Positions 14,934-23,314 of a stretch of 62,181 nt of DNA are shown here, one piece after another. The stretch is taken from assembly GCA_964622835.1 (NCBI GenBank), contig CAZUSA010000003.1, positions 1 through 62,181 of the forward strand, given 5' to 3'. Origin of the DNA: JABIKK01 sp964622835 (GTDB lineage: Archaea > Nanobdellota > Nanobdellia > SCGC-AAA011-G17 > UBA489). Positions within the stretch are counted from its first letter, which is position 1. Each line of letters begins with the position of its first letter. A model generated the notes under the pieces. The model ran no database searches and was not told the origin of the DNA. It saw nothing but the letters and a program-made list of their open reading frames with translations. The position numbers were made by a program, and so were the translations under genes.

Positions 14934-15305
14934 TTAACGTGTAGCTAAATTGCGTTGTAATTCATTTTCTAGACGTGCGTTGTAAACATTAGTTAATTCT
15001 CGGCGTTCGCCCATGGGAAAATCCTTACTATCTTTGGTAACAACATATCCTGCTCTTTCAAGTGCATGTTTCATGTCTGTTGCGTAGAGTTCTAAGTCTG
15101 TTGTACTGCCCATTGATAAAACACCATCAACGGTGTCATTAAAGTCTGCAAAAACAACGCGATCGATTGAAGGTGTTATGCCATTATGGCGTTCTAATGC
15201 AGAGATGGCTAATTCACCACCCCAAAAAAGTGCACCTAATCCTATGATGGGGAGTATCATTTGTCGTATGATTGGTTGTTCTTCTGAAGTTTTATGATTG
15301 GTCAT
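14934..15305 (-). CDS. Hypothetical membrane-anchored protein
   Basis: This 123-aa protein has one hydrophobic segment at about 14-34 (MILPIIGLGALFWGGELAI) and a soluble C-terminal part that is rich in Asp, Arg and Glu. Cysteines are absent. The family is not recognised. It converges on the S-layer-like gene with a 4-nt gap. Confidence 0.6.
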   Translation of the reverse strand: MTNHKTSEEQPIIRQMILPIIGLGALFWGGELAISALERHNGITPSIDRVVFADFNDTVDGVLSMGSTTDLELYATDMKHALERAGYVVTKDSKDFPMGERRELTNVYNARLENELQRNLATR

Positions 15306-15371
15306 AGTATTCTGGAAGGTAATAAGGCATTATAAACCTTTCTATTGTTACTACTTATAAAGAACAACTAC

Positions 15372-15785
15372 CTATGGTGTTGATTGTGAATGGAAGCTTG
15401 AAGCACCTGGGGCCATGGGAACGTTTCTGTATCGCCATCGGTCCACATTCTTGGACAAGCTAGGAGTCAATAAAATTCCCGCAAGACCAATACCTGCTAT
15501 AGCAAGACCGAATCCCATAAGACTTTCATGGTGGGATTTTTCACTAAGTTCTTCCCTAACTGTCTGGCCACGAAGAGTAAGGGTATCTCTTGTAACACGC
15601 TCATCTTGTTGAAGATAGCGTTGTACGCTAGGACTAGGAGTATACTGGTGTTTCTGTATGTTACCATGGATTGACATGCCAATGCCTGTGAGAAGAACTG
15701 CTGTACTAAGGGTATAGGTTACTTTATCAAAAATAGGCAACAGTGAAATATCTCGTTTTATTCGACGTAAGGACATGGTGGTCAT
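15372..15785 (-). CDS. Hypothetical protein with two membrane segments
   Basis: The 137-aa protein has two hydrophobic helices at about 24-42 and 90-108. They flank a polar, charged loop of about 45 residues that includes LQQDERVTRDTLTLRGQTV. The C-terminal tail is polar. No family is recognised. Confidence 0.6.
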   Translation of the reverse strand: MTTMSLRRIKRDISLLPIFDKVTYTLSTAVLLTGIGMSIHGNIQKHQYTPSPSVQRYLQQDERVTRDTLTLRGQTVREELSEKSHHESLMGFGLAIAGIGLAGILLTPSLSKNVDRWRYRNVPMAPGASSFHSQSTP

Positions 15786-15822
15786 AATAAGAAGTGGTTG
15801 AATATTATAAAATGTTCTGTTG

Positions 15823-16272
15823 TTATTTAAACAGTCCCGTCTTTAATCCCCAGATTGTATGTACTATTCTTGTAAGAAGTAACGCACCAATGTATGCGAC
15901 AACAACACTTCCTGCTCGTGCCATTCCTTGTGTTAATAGCATTCCTTGAAACGTTACAGCTAACACATAGTATAATGGTGATAAAATAACACGTTGAAAT
16001 TGTATCGTTGCTACATCGGTAACAAAGTGTCGTTGTTTATGACGTTTTGTTGCACGTGTTGTACTGAGTCGATGGAACCAGCTAAAAATACCAACATCAA
16101 GGACAGCATCAATAACTGCAGTAAGAACAACAATATAACTGATAGTATTAGTCCATGATGTTAACATATCAATAAAACGTGCAACAACAAGTGTAGACAA
16201 CAAACCAGCAAAAACAATATTCCCATTAATATGTAATAACCGACTATTGTAATACTGTTGTAATAGTTTCAT
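15823..16272 (-). CDS. Hypothetical multipass membrane protein
   Basis: The 149-aa protein has about four membrane helices, at about 18-34, 44-62, 95-112 and 118-140, with a basic loop (RATKRHKQRHF) in the middle that would face the cytoplasm. It overlaps the stop of the upstream cyclophilin gene by 1 nt, so the two are probably cotranscribed. No family is recognised. Confidence 0.65.
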   Translation of the reverse strand: MKLLQQYYNSRLLHINGNIVFAGLLSTLVVARFIDMLTSWTNTISYIVVLTAVIDAVLDVGIFSWFHRLSTTRATKRHKQRHFVTDVATIQFQRVILSPLYYVLAVTFQGMLLTQGMARAGSVVVAYIGALLLTRIVHTIWGLKTGLFK

Positions 16273-16832
16273 TACAATAACGTTACTTTGGTAACAACAA
16301 TTTCTTCAACAGGGCGATCACTTGCTTCTGTTTGTGTGCTACCGATAGCTTCTAACACGTCTTCACCTGATGTTATTACACCAAAGATTGCATGATGATC
16401 ATCTAAGTGCGGCGTTGGCACTAAGGTAATAAAGAATTGACTGCCACCAGTATTGGGTCCTGAATTGGCCATGGATAATAATCCTTTTTTATCGTGACGT
16501 AACTCTTGAACGAATTCATCATCAATAGCATGACCAGGTCCACCGGTACCCCACATTGCTTGATTAGCAACATCTTTTGTTAGTGGATCGCCACCTTGTA
16601 TCATAAATCCTGCGATAACTCTGTGGAATCGCGTACCATCATAAAAGCCGTCAGTAATAAGTTTCTTAAAATTTTCAGTTGTTGTTGGAACTAATTCATC
16701 AAAGAGTTCAAATTCCATGACTCCTGCAGTTGTTTCCATTCGTACGTGTGTGCGTTCCATTGGTGTTTCTCCTGGTGATGTACATCCTGTTATAAGAACA
16801 AGAAAAGTAATGAGCATCACCGCATATTTCAT
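16272..16832 (-). CDS. Cyclophilin-type peptidyl-prolyl isomerase lipoprotein
   Basis: The 186-aa protein starts with a signal sequence and lipobox (LITGC, Cys17), then a short linker and a complete cyclophilin domain. It has FHRVIAGFMIQGGD (catalytic Arg in FHRV), ANSGPNTGGSQFFIT and LDDHHAIFG, the residues that form the proline-binding pocket. It should catalyse prolyl cis-trans isomerisation of exported proteins on the outer face of the membrane. Lipid-anchored cyclophilins are known from bacteria; the lipobox here fits the lspA gene in this window. Confidence 0.92.
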   Translation of the reverse strand: MKYAVMLITFLVLITGCTSPGETPMERTHVRMETTAGVMEFELFDELVPTTTENFKKLITDGFYDGTRFHRVIAGFMIQGGDPLTKDVANQAMWGTGGPGHAIDDEFVQELRHDKKGLLSMANSGPNTGGSQFFITLVPTPHLDDHHAIFGVITSGEDVLEAIGSTQTEASDRPVEEIVVTKVTLL

Positions 16833-16865
16833 AAGGTAATAAGGTAAAAGAACTATTTATAAGAC

Positions 16866-17246
16866 TTATTCTTTTCGTAGTCGTTGTAAGGCTATTTCTG
16901 CGGATTCTGCAACATCGGTATCATCATCGGTAAGAAATTGCTCAATAAAAGGAATAAATGCAACATCGCCTAAGGTTCCTAATGCCATTAATGCTTCATG
17001 TCGTACGTAAGGACTTTCATCGGTTTCAATGGCTTTCATAAGTAAAGGACCTGCTTCTTTTGCTGCAGCTGTTTCTCCTAAGGCAAAGGCACATTCGTGA
17101 CGAACAATGGGGGAAGGATCGGTAAACAGAGCTTTTCCTAAAGTTCTTATAGCACGATCATCACCAATGTTTTCTAGTTGGAAGGCTGCTTGTATGCGAT
17201 CGTCTTTACTCACGCTTTGATCTAAGATAATTTGTGTGTAATCCAT
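16866..17246 (-). CDS. HEAT-repeat protein (PBS-lyase type)
   Basis: The protein has about 126 aa and three to four HEAT-like repeats, each with the ALGxxG..(A/V)xPxL pattern: DDRAIRTLGKALFTD, FALGETAAAKEAGPLL and ALMALGTLGDVAFIPFI. Such solenoids bind other proteins. I take ATG 17246 as the start, since the first 7 residues of the longer frame from 17267 do not belong to a repeat. It has no membrane segment, and its binding partner is unknown. Confidence 0.8.
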   Translation of the reverse strand: MDYTQIILDQSVSKDDRIQAAFQLENIGDDRAIRTLGKALFTDPSPIVRHECAFALGETAAAKEAGPLLMKAIETDESPYVRHEALMALGTLGDVAFIPFIEQFLTDDDTDVAESAEIALQRLRKE

Positions 17247-17340
17247 CTGCAAAGCAACAAAAGTCAATTTAAAATAGTTGGTATTGTTACATAAACCTTA
17301 TAAGTTACTAAAGGTCATAAGAATCAAGAAAGAGGGATGA

Positions 17341-18012
17341 ATGAAACAACAAACACGTTCTCACATATTATTTTATACAGTACTCATTACTATTTTCCTC
17401 GTTGCTATTAGTGGGTTTGTAACTTCTGATGGTGATGATTTTGGTCATGATGCAAGTTCTATTATGGTTGATGTTCCTAATGATGATGGGACATTTGAAA
17501 CGATGTATTTGGATGATGCAATAGCAGATCACCGTATTGGCTATGATGTGCCTGTAACAGATACAAAACTTCCTGATAAGTGGTATATGGTTGGTGACAA
17601 ATCTGAATCATCAAATTATTTATGTACAACAGTAACAGATATTGAAGAGTACTGTGCTGATGAAGACGGGTGTATTATTAGAGCGTTAATGCAACACGAA
17701 AAGAAAAGCCAAAATGATCAAGTACGTGTGCATGATTGGGAAATATTTATAGAACAAGAAGATATGTCTAACGAAAATGTTGATGATATTTATGCGTGGG
17801 CACATTACCCTGGTGCTGATAGGGCATATAGGATGGGGAAAGATAAGAAAACATTTTTGACGTTTTGGTCCTGGGCGTATGCATATAATTATATGCCAAG
17901 TCAGTGTATTGACGGTAATAAGGATGGGCCTATTTACATAGATGGAAATAAATATGATTTAACATTTAGATCACACCCTTATGTGTACACGCGAATAGTG
18001 TTAATTGATTAA
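17341..18012 (+). CDS. Secreted protein, tandem paralogue 1
   Basis: The 223-aa protein has an N-terminal signal/anchor (about 9-29) and an outward domain starting at GHDASSIMVDVPNDDGTFE, an opening seen in many bacterial and archaeal surface and pilin-like proteins. Later marks are CADEDGCIIR, MSNENVDDIYAWAHYPG and FWSWAYAYNY. Four cysteines could form two disulfides. Its neighbour 2 nt downstream is a clear duplicate. The acidic domain rich in Asp suggests binding of calcium or of basic partners, which is inference only. Confidence 0.8.
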   Translation: MKQQTRSHILFYTVLITIFLVAISGFVTSDGDDFGHDASSIMVDVPNDDGTFETMYLDDAIADHRIGYDVPVTDTKLPDKWYMVGDKSESSNYLCTTVTDIEEYCADEDGCIIRALMQHEKKSQNDQVRVHDWEIFIEQEDMSNENVDDIYAWAHYPGADRAYRMGKDKKTFLTFWSWAYAYNYMPSQCIDGNKDGPIYIDGNKYDLTFRSHPYVYTRIVLID

Positions 18013-18014
18013 CG

Positions 18015-18692
18015 ATGATCCAAGAAAAGAAACAATTCTCTCGTAAGATATATTATACGTTATTAGTAACATTGATGATGATTAGTGTGAGTGTCCTCGT
18101 ATCATCAGGTGCAGTAAAATCTGGTCATGATGCAAGTAATATTAGGGTTGATATTCCTAATAATGATGGGACTATTGAAGCAATGTCGTTATCGGATGCA
18201 GTAAAAAATCACCGCATTCGTCCTGCAGTGCCGGCAACTCCTTCTGATGTAAAACTTGATGATAAAGTTTTAACATTGGGTTCATCAAGTAATCAAGATT
18301 GGATCTGTGTAACAGAAAGTATTGAAGATCACTGTGCTGATGAAGATGGGTGCATTATTCGGGGTATGCTTCAACATGAAACGTCAAGCGTCGATGAAGT
18401 ACGTACTCTCAGTTGGCAAGTTTTTATGGAACAAGATGACATGTCTAATAATAATTTTGATGATACTTATTTGTGGGCACAGTATCCCGGTGATTCGAGG
18501 GCTTCAAGGTTAGGTAATGGTGGAGAATACACTGTTTTGAGATTTTGGAATTGGATGTATGCCTATAATTACAACCACAAATATTGCAAGGGTCAAGGCA
18601 GTACTGGTCCTGCGTTTGATGGTGATAACTTGTATGATCTCACGTTTATGGTGCACCCTGATGTGCAAGGACGTATTGTGATTGAGGATTAA
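18015..18692 (+). CDS. Secreted protein, tandem paralogue 2
   Basis: The 225-aa protein is a paralogue of the preceding gene. It has the same signal segment, the same GHDASNIRVDIPNNDGT opening, a shared CADEDGCIIRGMLQHE, MSNNNFDDTYLWAQYPGD and FWNWMYAYNYN, and the same four-cysteine plan. The two are about half identical by eye, pointing to an old duplication. The three genes 17341-18894 are separated by only 1-2 nt and form one operon. Confidence 0.8.
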   Translation: MIQEKKQFSRKIYYTLLVTLMMISVSVLVSSGAVKSGHDASNIRVDIPNNDGTIEAMSLSDAVKNHRIRPAVPATPSDVKLDDKVLTLGSSSNQDWICVTESIEDHCADEDGCIIRGMLQHETSSVDEVRTLSWQVFMEQDDMSNNNFDDTYLWAQYPGDSRASRLGNGGEYTVLRFWNWMYAYNYNHKYCKGQGSTGPAFDGDNLYDLTFMVHPDVQGRIVIED

Positions 18693-18693
18693 C

Positions 18694-18894
18694 ATGAAAT
18701 ATATTTTTATTATCCTAATAGTCAGTTTATTGATGATAGGCTGTTCTTCTGGAACAGGAGTAGAAATTATTGATACAGAAGAACCGGTTAATCCACCGAT
18801 TAATGATATCTTGGGAGAAATAGATACGACAGTTAATGTAGATACAATTGGTGTTGATCCTCTCTCTGATATTGATACTGCTAGCCCTTCTTAA
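18694..18894 (+). CDS. Small acidic lipoprotein
   Basis: This small protein of about 66 aa starts at ATG 18694, 1 nt after the previous stop. A signal peptide ends in a lipobox (LLMIGC), and the mature part is an acidic, Pro/Asp/Thr-rich tail with no cysteine beyond the lipidated one. It is probably an outer-face tether that works with the two paralogues upstream. The function is unknown. Confidence 0.7.
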   Translation: MKYIFIILIVSLLMIGCSSGTGVEIIDTEEPVNPPINDILGEIDTTVNVDTIGVDPLSDIDTASPS

Positions 18895-18898
18895 AATA

Positions 18899-19357
18899 TC
18901 AAAGAGTAAGCGCTTGAAGGACTTTTCTTACGTGATCTTTTACTTTGACCGGTGACCAAATTTTTGTGATAATACCTTTTTCATTAATTAAAAAGGTACT
19001 TCGTATGGTTCCTTTGAATGCACGCCCCATAAAACTTTTATCGCCCCACACACCATATGCTTTGTGAATAGTAAGGTCTTCGTCACTAATGAGATCAATG
19101 GTTAATGATTGTTTTTTACAAAAGCCTTCGTGTGATGCAACCGTATCTCTACTGACACCTAAAATAACAGTATTTTCTTTTGTAAAGTCTTTTTGTGCTG
19201 CTGTAAATTCAATAGCTTCAACAGTACATCCTGGTGTATTATCTCGTGGATAAAAATATAAGACAACGTTTTTTCCTTTGTAATCTTTTAAACTAACACT
19301 CCCTTTACGTGTTATGCCAGTAAATGCTGGTGCTTTCTTTCCTTCAATAAGTTTCAT
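18899..19357 (-). CDS. Peroxiredoxin of Bcp/PrxQ type (probably 1-Cys)
   Basis: The protein has about 152 aa and reduces peroxides. The peroxidatic Cys is in NTPGCTVEAIEF with the usual FYPRDNTPGC lead, and Arg is present later in GVSRD. In 2-Cys PrxQ the resolving Cys comes five residues after the first; here that position is Ile, so a 1-Cys mechanism or another partner such as Cys in GFCKKQ is likely. I choose ATG 19357 because homologues begin near MKLIEGKKAPAF. The start lies 1 nt from the stop of the upstream Mth938-like gene. Confidence 0.92.
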   Translation of the reverse strand: MKLIEGKKAPAFTGITRKGSVSLKDYKGKNVVLYFYPRDNTPGCTVEAIEFTAAQKDFTKENTVILGVSRDTVASHEGFCKKQSLTIDLISDEDLTIHKAYGVWGDKSFMGRAFKGTIRSTFLINEKGIITKIWSPVKVKDHVRKVLQALTL

Positions 19358-19358
19358 G

Positions 19359-19715
19359 TTAACATCCGCCTGCAAGCACTGCACAAACATTTTGTCCTTG
19401 TTCAATGCTTTTGTTAACAAGTTTAATGGCATCTATGTTTTTAAGGATATGGTATTGTGGTTTTTGTCGACTATTTAACACCCAGAGTTGTAAATGGTTA
19501 CGTACTATCTCGTCAACGTCTAATAATCCGCCAGCGCCCGTACCAATAATAAAAACATCTGGATTTTCTAATAATAAACTGTTAATGTGATCTGTTCGTA
19601 GTTTACGATCGGTAAGTTCTTGCCAGTAGTGTGGTTTGTTATTTTGTATTTTTAGGTCACCTAAGAATTGTTTTCCTTGAACAACAAAACATCCGTAGGT
19701 ATATTCATCTATCAT
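19359..19715 (-). CDS. Mth938/NDUFAF3-like domain protein
   Basis: This 118-aa protein matches the small Mth938-like (DUF498) family: PDVFIIGTGAGGLL is the family signature, preceded by the ELTDRKLRTDHI stretch, and a late ACP-like Cys-rich end (NVCAVLAGGC) occurs here. The fold is known from structures, and human NDUFAF3 helps assemble complex I; the archaeal role is not established. It is cotranscribed with the peroxiredoxin. Confidence 0.85.
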   Translation of the reverse strand: MIDEYTYGCFVVQGKQFLGDLKIQNNKPHYWQELTDRKLRTDHINSLLLENPDVFIIGTGAGGLLDVDEIVRNHLQLWVLNSRQKPQYHILKNIDAIKLVNKSIEQGQNVCAVLAGGC

Positions 19716-19756
19716 ACAAAGAGAAATGAAGTGATCTATTTATAGATTATTGTAGA

Positions 19757-20329
19757 TCATCGCCACTGTTGATAGAGTCTAAAGAGTTCTTTATCGGTAA
19801 GGGGTTCTATGGACTGATGATTTACGTCATAGATGGAATAGGCTGGATCAACGAGTGTTCTCTGTCCGTATTGACCAGGAACATCAATAAGTGCACAGGC
19901 ATGGTTAACGTGTTCACCTTTGTCATCTTTGTAAACACGAGTATAGCTTCCACGTATACCCACAAGACGGGCCATGGTTAAGTAGAGGGCTGTTTGTTCG
20001 CCACAGACACCTTCCTGATCATTGAAGACTTGTATGCTGTTACGGTAGCCGTTGTGTTGTTTTTGTGTTCCATAGCCTATGGAACTTCGCATCCATCGAT
20101 ATATTTGTAGGGCTTTTTGTTTCTGTGATGGGATTTTACTACAGAGGTCCTGGACAAGATCTGTTATTTCAGGGGTGACAACAAAGGGTAAAGAAGATAA
20201 AAAACTGTCATCCATGAGAGAGAAACAGTATTCATCAGTGCGTACGCCCAACGTGGTTGTTTCAGGGTGTCCATTATGGTTGGTTGGGTCAAGTTGGTTG
20301 AGTTTTGTGAAATGGTCGAGAAGACTCAT
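19757..20329 (-). CDS. Transglutaminase-like (papain-fold) protein
   Basis: The 190-aa protein carries the transglutaminase-core triad: Cys109 in EGVCGEQT, His143 in VNHACALIDV and Asp161 in LVDPAYS. The flanking text (QIYRWMRSSIGYG, then MARLVGIRGSYTRVY) matches the archaeal/bacterial transglut_core group, most of which are thought to be proteases or amidases. There is no signal peptide, so it is probably cytoplasmic. It is the last gene of a four-gene operon (21919 to 19757) with overlapping starts. Confidence 0.85.
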   Translation of the reverse strand: MSLLDHFTKLNQLDPTNHNGHPETTTLGVRTDEYCFSLMDDSFLSSLPFVVTPEITDLVQDLCSKIPSQKQKALQIYRWMRSSIGYGTQKQHNGYRNSIQVFNDQEGVCGEQTALYLTMARLVGIRGSYTRVYKDDKGEHVNHACALIDVPGQYGQRTLVDPAYSIYDVNHQSIEPLTDKELFRLYQQWR

Positions 20330-21267
20330 GAAAGAACACCAGAACGTAAGGGTTGTGAGTAAATGCCTTTATCAGCAACGAACATAGTAAGATCTTCTAA
20401 TCCTTTGTCTGCTGTTATTTGTGCTGTGTTCATAACATCAACAAGACCTTGCACGGTACTATGGGTATCACGTAAGCTGCGATGTAAACTGGCTGCTTGT
20501 AAATACGTTATAAGTGTGTGATGTAAGTGTGTACCATAATTGTCCATACGTTCTTTACCTAAAACAAGAATATTTTTCATGCCACTACACCAATCAAGAA
20601 GACCATCAACTTCTGTTAGTCCAGCACTGGTATCATCAAGTAATTTATCAAGAACAGTCATGCTTTGCATTAAAGAGTCATATTCTCGTGTTGCTCGCCG
20701 TTGTAATGTTTGTTGTGCAGCTATAGGTAATACGTCTGGAATGACTTTTGGTGTGATCCCTTCAAACGCCGTAGTAAGTGCACGTTTATGATCTTGGTAA
20801 AAGTGGTCACGTCGTACAAGATCATCGCTGTAGTCTGTTAATGTTTGTTCACGTTCAACAACGTGGTGAAATAAATGTCCGAAGTCATCGGCTTGTTGAT
20901 CAAAAAAGGTACAATACGCTTGGATAAGATCATTCGTTGTTTTTCCTTCTAATCCTTTGAAGAAGAAGGAACGAACAAGAGGTAGGTGTGCCAATTTATT
21001 ATCCCCATACCGAAGTGTTCGAACAATGGCTGTGTTGAAGGGTTGTAAGTGTGTGCCACGTTCACGGACACGAGAAACAACATCACTAAACCCTGCTATG
21101 GCACGTGTTTGTTCTTGGTGATGGTGTCGTGTTATCATACGTTCATGCTGTTGTTCAACAAGTCCCTGTCGGAAGGCTGGTAAGTCAAGAGGTTCGCGAT
21201 AAGATGTGAGTTCTGGTGGTTCTGTTGTTGATTGTTTATATCCTGGTAGTGTAAAGAGCGAAGTCAT
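20326..21267 (-). CDS. Hypothetical helical protein
   Basis: This soluble protein of 313 aa seems mostly alpha-helical, with many Gln, His and Leu residues and heptad-like stretches (for example LLDDTSAGLTEVDGLLDW). No signal peptide, membrane segment or catalytic motif is seen. It overlaps both neighbours by 4 nt, so it is cotranscribed and translationally coupled in the operon with the transglutaminase-like gene. The family is not recognised. Confidence 0.65.
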   Translation of the reverse strand: MTSLFTLPGYKQSTTEPPELTSYREPLDLPAFRQGLVEQQHERMITRHHHQEQTRAIAGFSDVVSRVRERGTHLQPFNTAIVRTLRYGDNKLAHLPLVRSFFFKGLEGKTTNDLIQAYCTFFDQQADDFGHLFHHVVEREQTLTDYSDDLVRRDHFYQDHKRALTTAFEGITPKVIPDVLPIAAQQTLQRRATREYDSLMQSMTVLDKLLDDTSAGLTEVDGLLDWCSGMKNILVLGKERMDNYGTHLHHTLITYLQAASLHRSLRDTHSTVQGLVDVMNTAQITADKGLEDLTMFVADKGIYSQPLRSGVLS

Positions 21268-21557
21268 TTAACATCACCTCGTTGACGTTCAAGAGTATCA
21301 AGGTGATACAATAATTGGGGATGGTCTAACAACGTACGCAAACGATAGTCTAAAGTTCCCGTTTGTAAGGTGCCATTATCATGGAGAATGGGTAACTTTT
21401 CTTTTAATCCTGTATCAACTAAAAAGGGTTCATCACGGTAGCGTCGTATGGTGTAGCGTTCATCTTCAGAAATGCATCCATGCAGGTTATATCCTGCTAT
21501 TATTAATCCCATATATAAGAAACTTTTACCAAGTCGATCAGTAAAGGTCATTACCAT
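21264..21557 (-). CDS. Hypothetical small membrane-anchored protein
   Basis: The 97-aa protein has one hydrophobic segment at about 10-26 (KSFLYMGLIIAGYNLHGC) followed by a charged tail rich in Arg and Leu. A Cys at the end of the helix (HGC) resembles a lipobox but lacks the usual small residue pattern. It overlaps both neighbours and belongs to the same four-gene operon. Confidence 0.6.
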   Translation of the reverse strand: MVMTFTDRLGKSFLYMGLIIAGYNLHGCISEDERYTIRRYRDEPFLVDTGLKEKLPILHDNGTLQTGTLDYRLRTLLDHPQLLYHLDTLERQRGDVK

Positions 21558-21919
21558 TGGCCTCCTAAGAAGTTCACGGTTAGATCGCCAAGATGATCTT
21601 CAAGGGTGTCACGTGTTTGGTCAAGGGTATCCTGTGTTGATTCTTCAAGAAATGTTTTCAAGAGACTGTATCTATCTGCTTTTGGAAGGCCACGCCATGT
21701 TTCAAGAAGTGTTTCTTGGTTTGCATACTCTGAAACAGGATGTAAAGGGTGTGTTGCAAGGGTTCGCATTGATTGTATGGCTGTTGTGTTAAGGTGTTGT
21801 TCAGGTATTTCTGTTGGTGAAAAACCATACCATCCTACGAGTCCAGTAACAACGGCAAGACTAAGTGCAGGGAGAACGGTACGTTTTCTTGGAGAACTGT
21901 AGGTCTCGAGGAAAGTCAT
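21551..21919 (-). CDS. Hypothetical membrane-anchored protein
   Basis: The 122-aa protein has one hydrophobic segment (about 14-32) and a helical tail (STQDTLDQTRDTLEDHLGDL). It is the first gene of the four-gene operon that ends with the transglutaminase-like protein. No family is recognised. The operon's layout (two anchored small proteins, a helical protein and a thiol hydrolase) suggests one machine, which is inference. Confidence 0.6.
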   Translation of the reverse strand: MTFLETYSSPRKRTVLPALSLAVVTGLVGWYGFSPTEIPEQHLNTTAIQSMRTLATHPLHPVSEYANQETLLETWRGLPKADRYSLLKTFLEESTQDTLDQTRDTLEDHLGDLTVNFLGGQW

Positions 21920-21990
21920 ACCATTGAGTAAGGTAGTTGTTTTAATGGAACTATTGCTCTATTTTCCGGAAAGTTTTTTGAAACAAGAAC

Positions 21991-22000
21991 TATTATATAT
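21991..22000 (+). promoter_or_regulatory. TATA box of the cca gene
   Basis: TATTATATAT lies 19-28 nt before ATG 22019. It fits a leaderless mRNA. Confidence 0.55.
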
Positions 22001-22018
22001 TCTTTGTAGCTTCAAAAC

Positions 22019-23263
22019 ATGATGGGGAAGGAACAAGAGGTTATTAGTGTACTACGAAAGCAGGTAACACCATCATCTGAAGAAAGGAAAAAAGTAGTAC
22101 GTATTCAACAAGATATTCTCAAAAAAATTAAAGTGCCCCATGCTGTCGCAATGGTGGGTGGTTCTGGTGCGAAAGGTACGTGGTTGGAAGGTACGCATGA
22201 TATTGATGTGTATGTAAAGTTTGCATATAGCACGTACAAACATCGTTCTGATGAATTGTCTGAAGTGTTATACAAAGCGATTAAGAAGAAGTTTCCTCGC
22301 GTATTACGTGTCCATGGTTCTCGCGATTATTTCCAAGTATCACATAAGGGGTGTACGATTGAGATTGTTCCTATTTTGGCTATTACAAAAGCGTCACAAG
22401 CAGAAAACATTACTGATTTTTCTTTTTTTCATGTGAAATATGTTAAAGATAAAATTAAGAAAAAGAAGTCATTGGCTGATGATATTCGTGTTGCTAAAGT
22501 TTTTTTGAAAGCAAATAGATTGTACGGTGCTGAGTCATATCTTAAGGGATTGTCAGGGTATGGTGCTGAATTATTGCTGTGTCATTATGGTTCGTTTAAA
22601 CGATTTGTTCATGCTGTTGCATCATGGAAACAAACAACGCTTATTGGTTCGAAGAAACGTGCAGATGCATTGAATTGGGCAAAGAAACAATCACCATTAA
22701 TTATTGTTGATCCTGTGCAACCTGATCGTAATGCCACAGCTGCGTTTGGTTCTGCATCATATGGTTCATTAAAAAAAGCGTGTCAACGGTTTGTGAAGAA
22801 TCCTTCTGTTACTTTATTTGAACGTGAACCGATTGATGTTATGAAGTTGCAAAAGAAGGGGCATCTTATGATTATTTCAGGTAAGGCCGTTTCAAAGAAG
22901 CGTGATATTGCTGGTGCAAAAGCCTTGAAGGCTTTTGAACATATAATTCGTCATCTTGATGTGTTTTCTGTTGTTCATAAGGTGTTTGAGTATGAAGACA
23001 GTGAAACAACATGGTATATTGTGACACAAAAAGAAACACTTCCTAAGGAGTTTAAGCATTATGGTCCGCCAACAACGAATCATAAGGCGTATGTTGCGTT
23101 TAAGAAGGCAAATAAACGGTATCCTATTAAGATTGATCGTAAGAAAAAGAAGTATTATGTGGTAAAGAAACGAAAATACTTTGTGCTTCGTGATGTTGTT
23201 AAGCAGATATTGCAACAAGAAGAAGTCCAATCGCGAGTGAAAAACATCTGTTTATTGGAATAG
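22019..23263 (+). CDS. cca: CCA-adding enzyme (archaeal class I tRNA nucleotidyltransferase)
   Basis: The 414-aa enzyme adds CCA to tRNA 3' ends without a nucleic-acid template. GGSGAKGTWLEGTHDID (47-63) is the class I nucleotidyltransferase signature with Asp61 and Asp63, and a third carboxylate lies in TIEIVPIL near 113. The middle and C-terminal regions (HVKYV, GFxSYLLE-like, basic tail with RKYFVLRD) agree with archaeal CCA enzymes, as does the length. The tRNA-Ala gene in this window encodes no CCA, so the enzyme is needed. The start is the second Met of MMGKEQ or the first; both are close. Confidence 0.95.
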   Translation: MMGKEQEVISVLRKQVTPSSEERKKVVRIQQDILKKIKVPHAVAMVGGSGAKGTWLEGTHDIDVYVKFAYSTYKHRSDELSEVLYKAIKKKFPRVLRVHGSRDYFQVSHKGCTIEIVPILAITKASQAENITDFSFFHVKYVKDKIKKKKSLADDIRVAKVFLKANRLYGAESYLKGLSGYGAELLLCHYGSFKRFVHAVASWKQTTLIGSKKRADALNWAKKQSPLIIVDPVQPDRNATAAFGSASYGSLKKACQRFVKNPSVTLFEREPIDVMKLQKKGHLMIISGKAVSKKRDIAGAKALKAFEHIIRHLDVFSVVHKVFEYEDSETTWYIVTQKETLPKEFKHYGPPTTNHKAYVAFKKANKRYPIKIDRKKKKYYVVKKRKYFVLRDVVKQILQQEEVQSRVKNICLLE

Positions 23264-23279
23264 TTTTCATAAGACAAAA

Positions 23280-23289
23280 CCTATAAATA
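23280..23289 (+). promoter_or_regulatory. TATA box upstream of 23315
   Basis: CCTATAAATA lies 26-35 nt before ATG 23315, in the 51-bp gap after cca. Confidence 0.55.
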
Positions 23290-23314
23290 CTCTTTACTGT
23301 CATAAATAGGTAAA

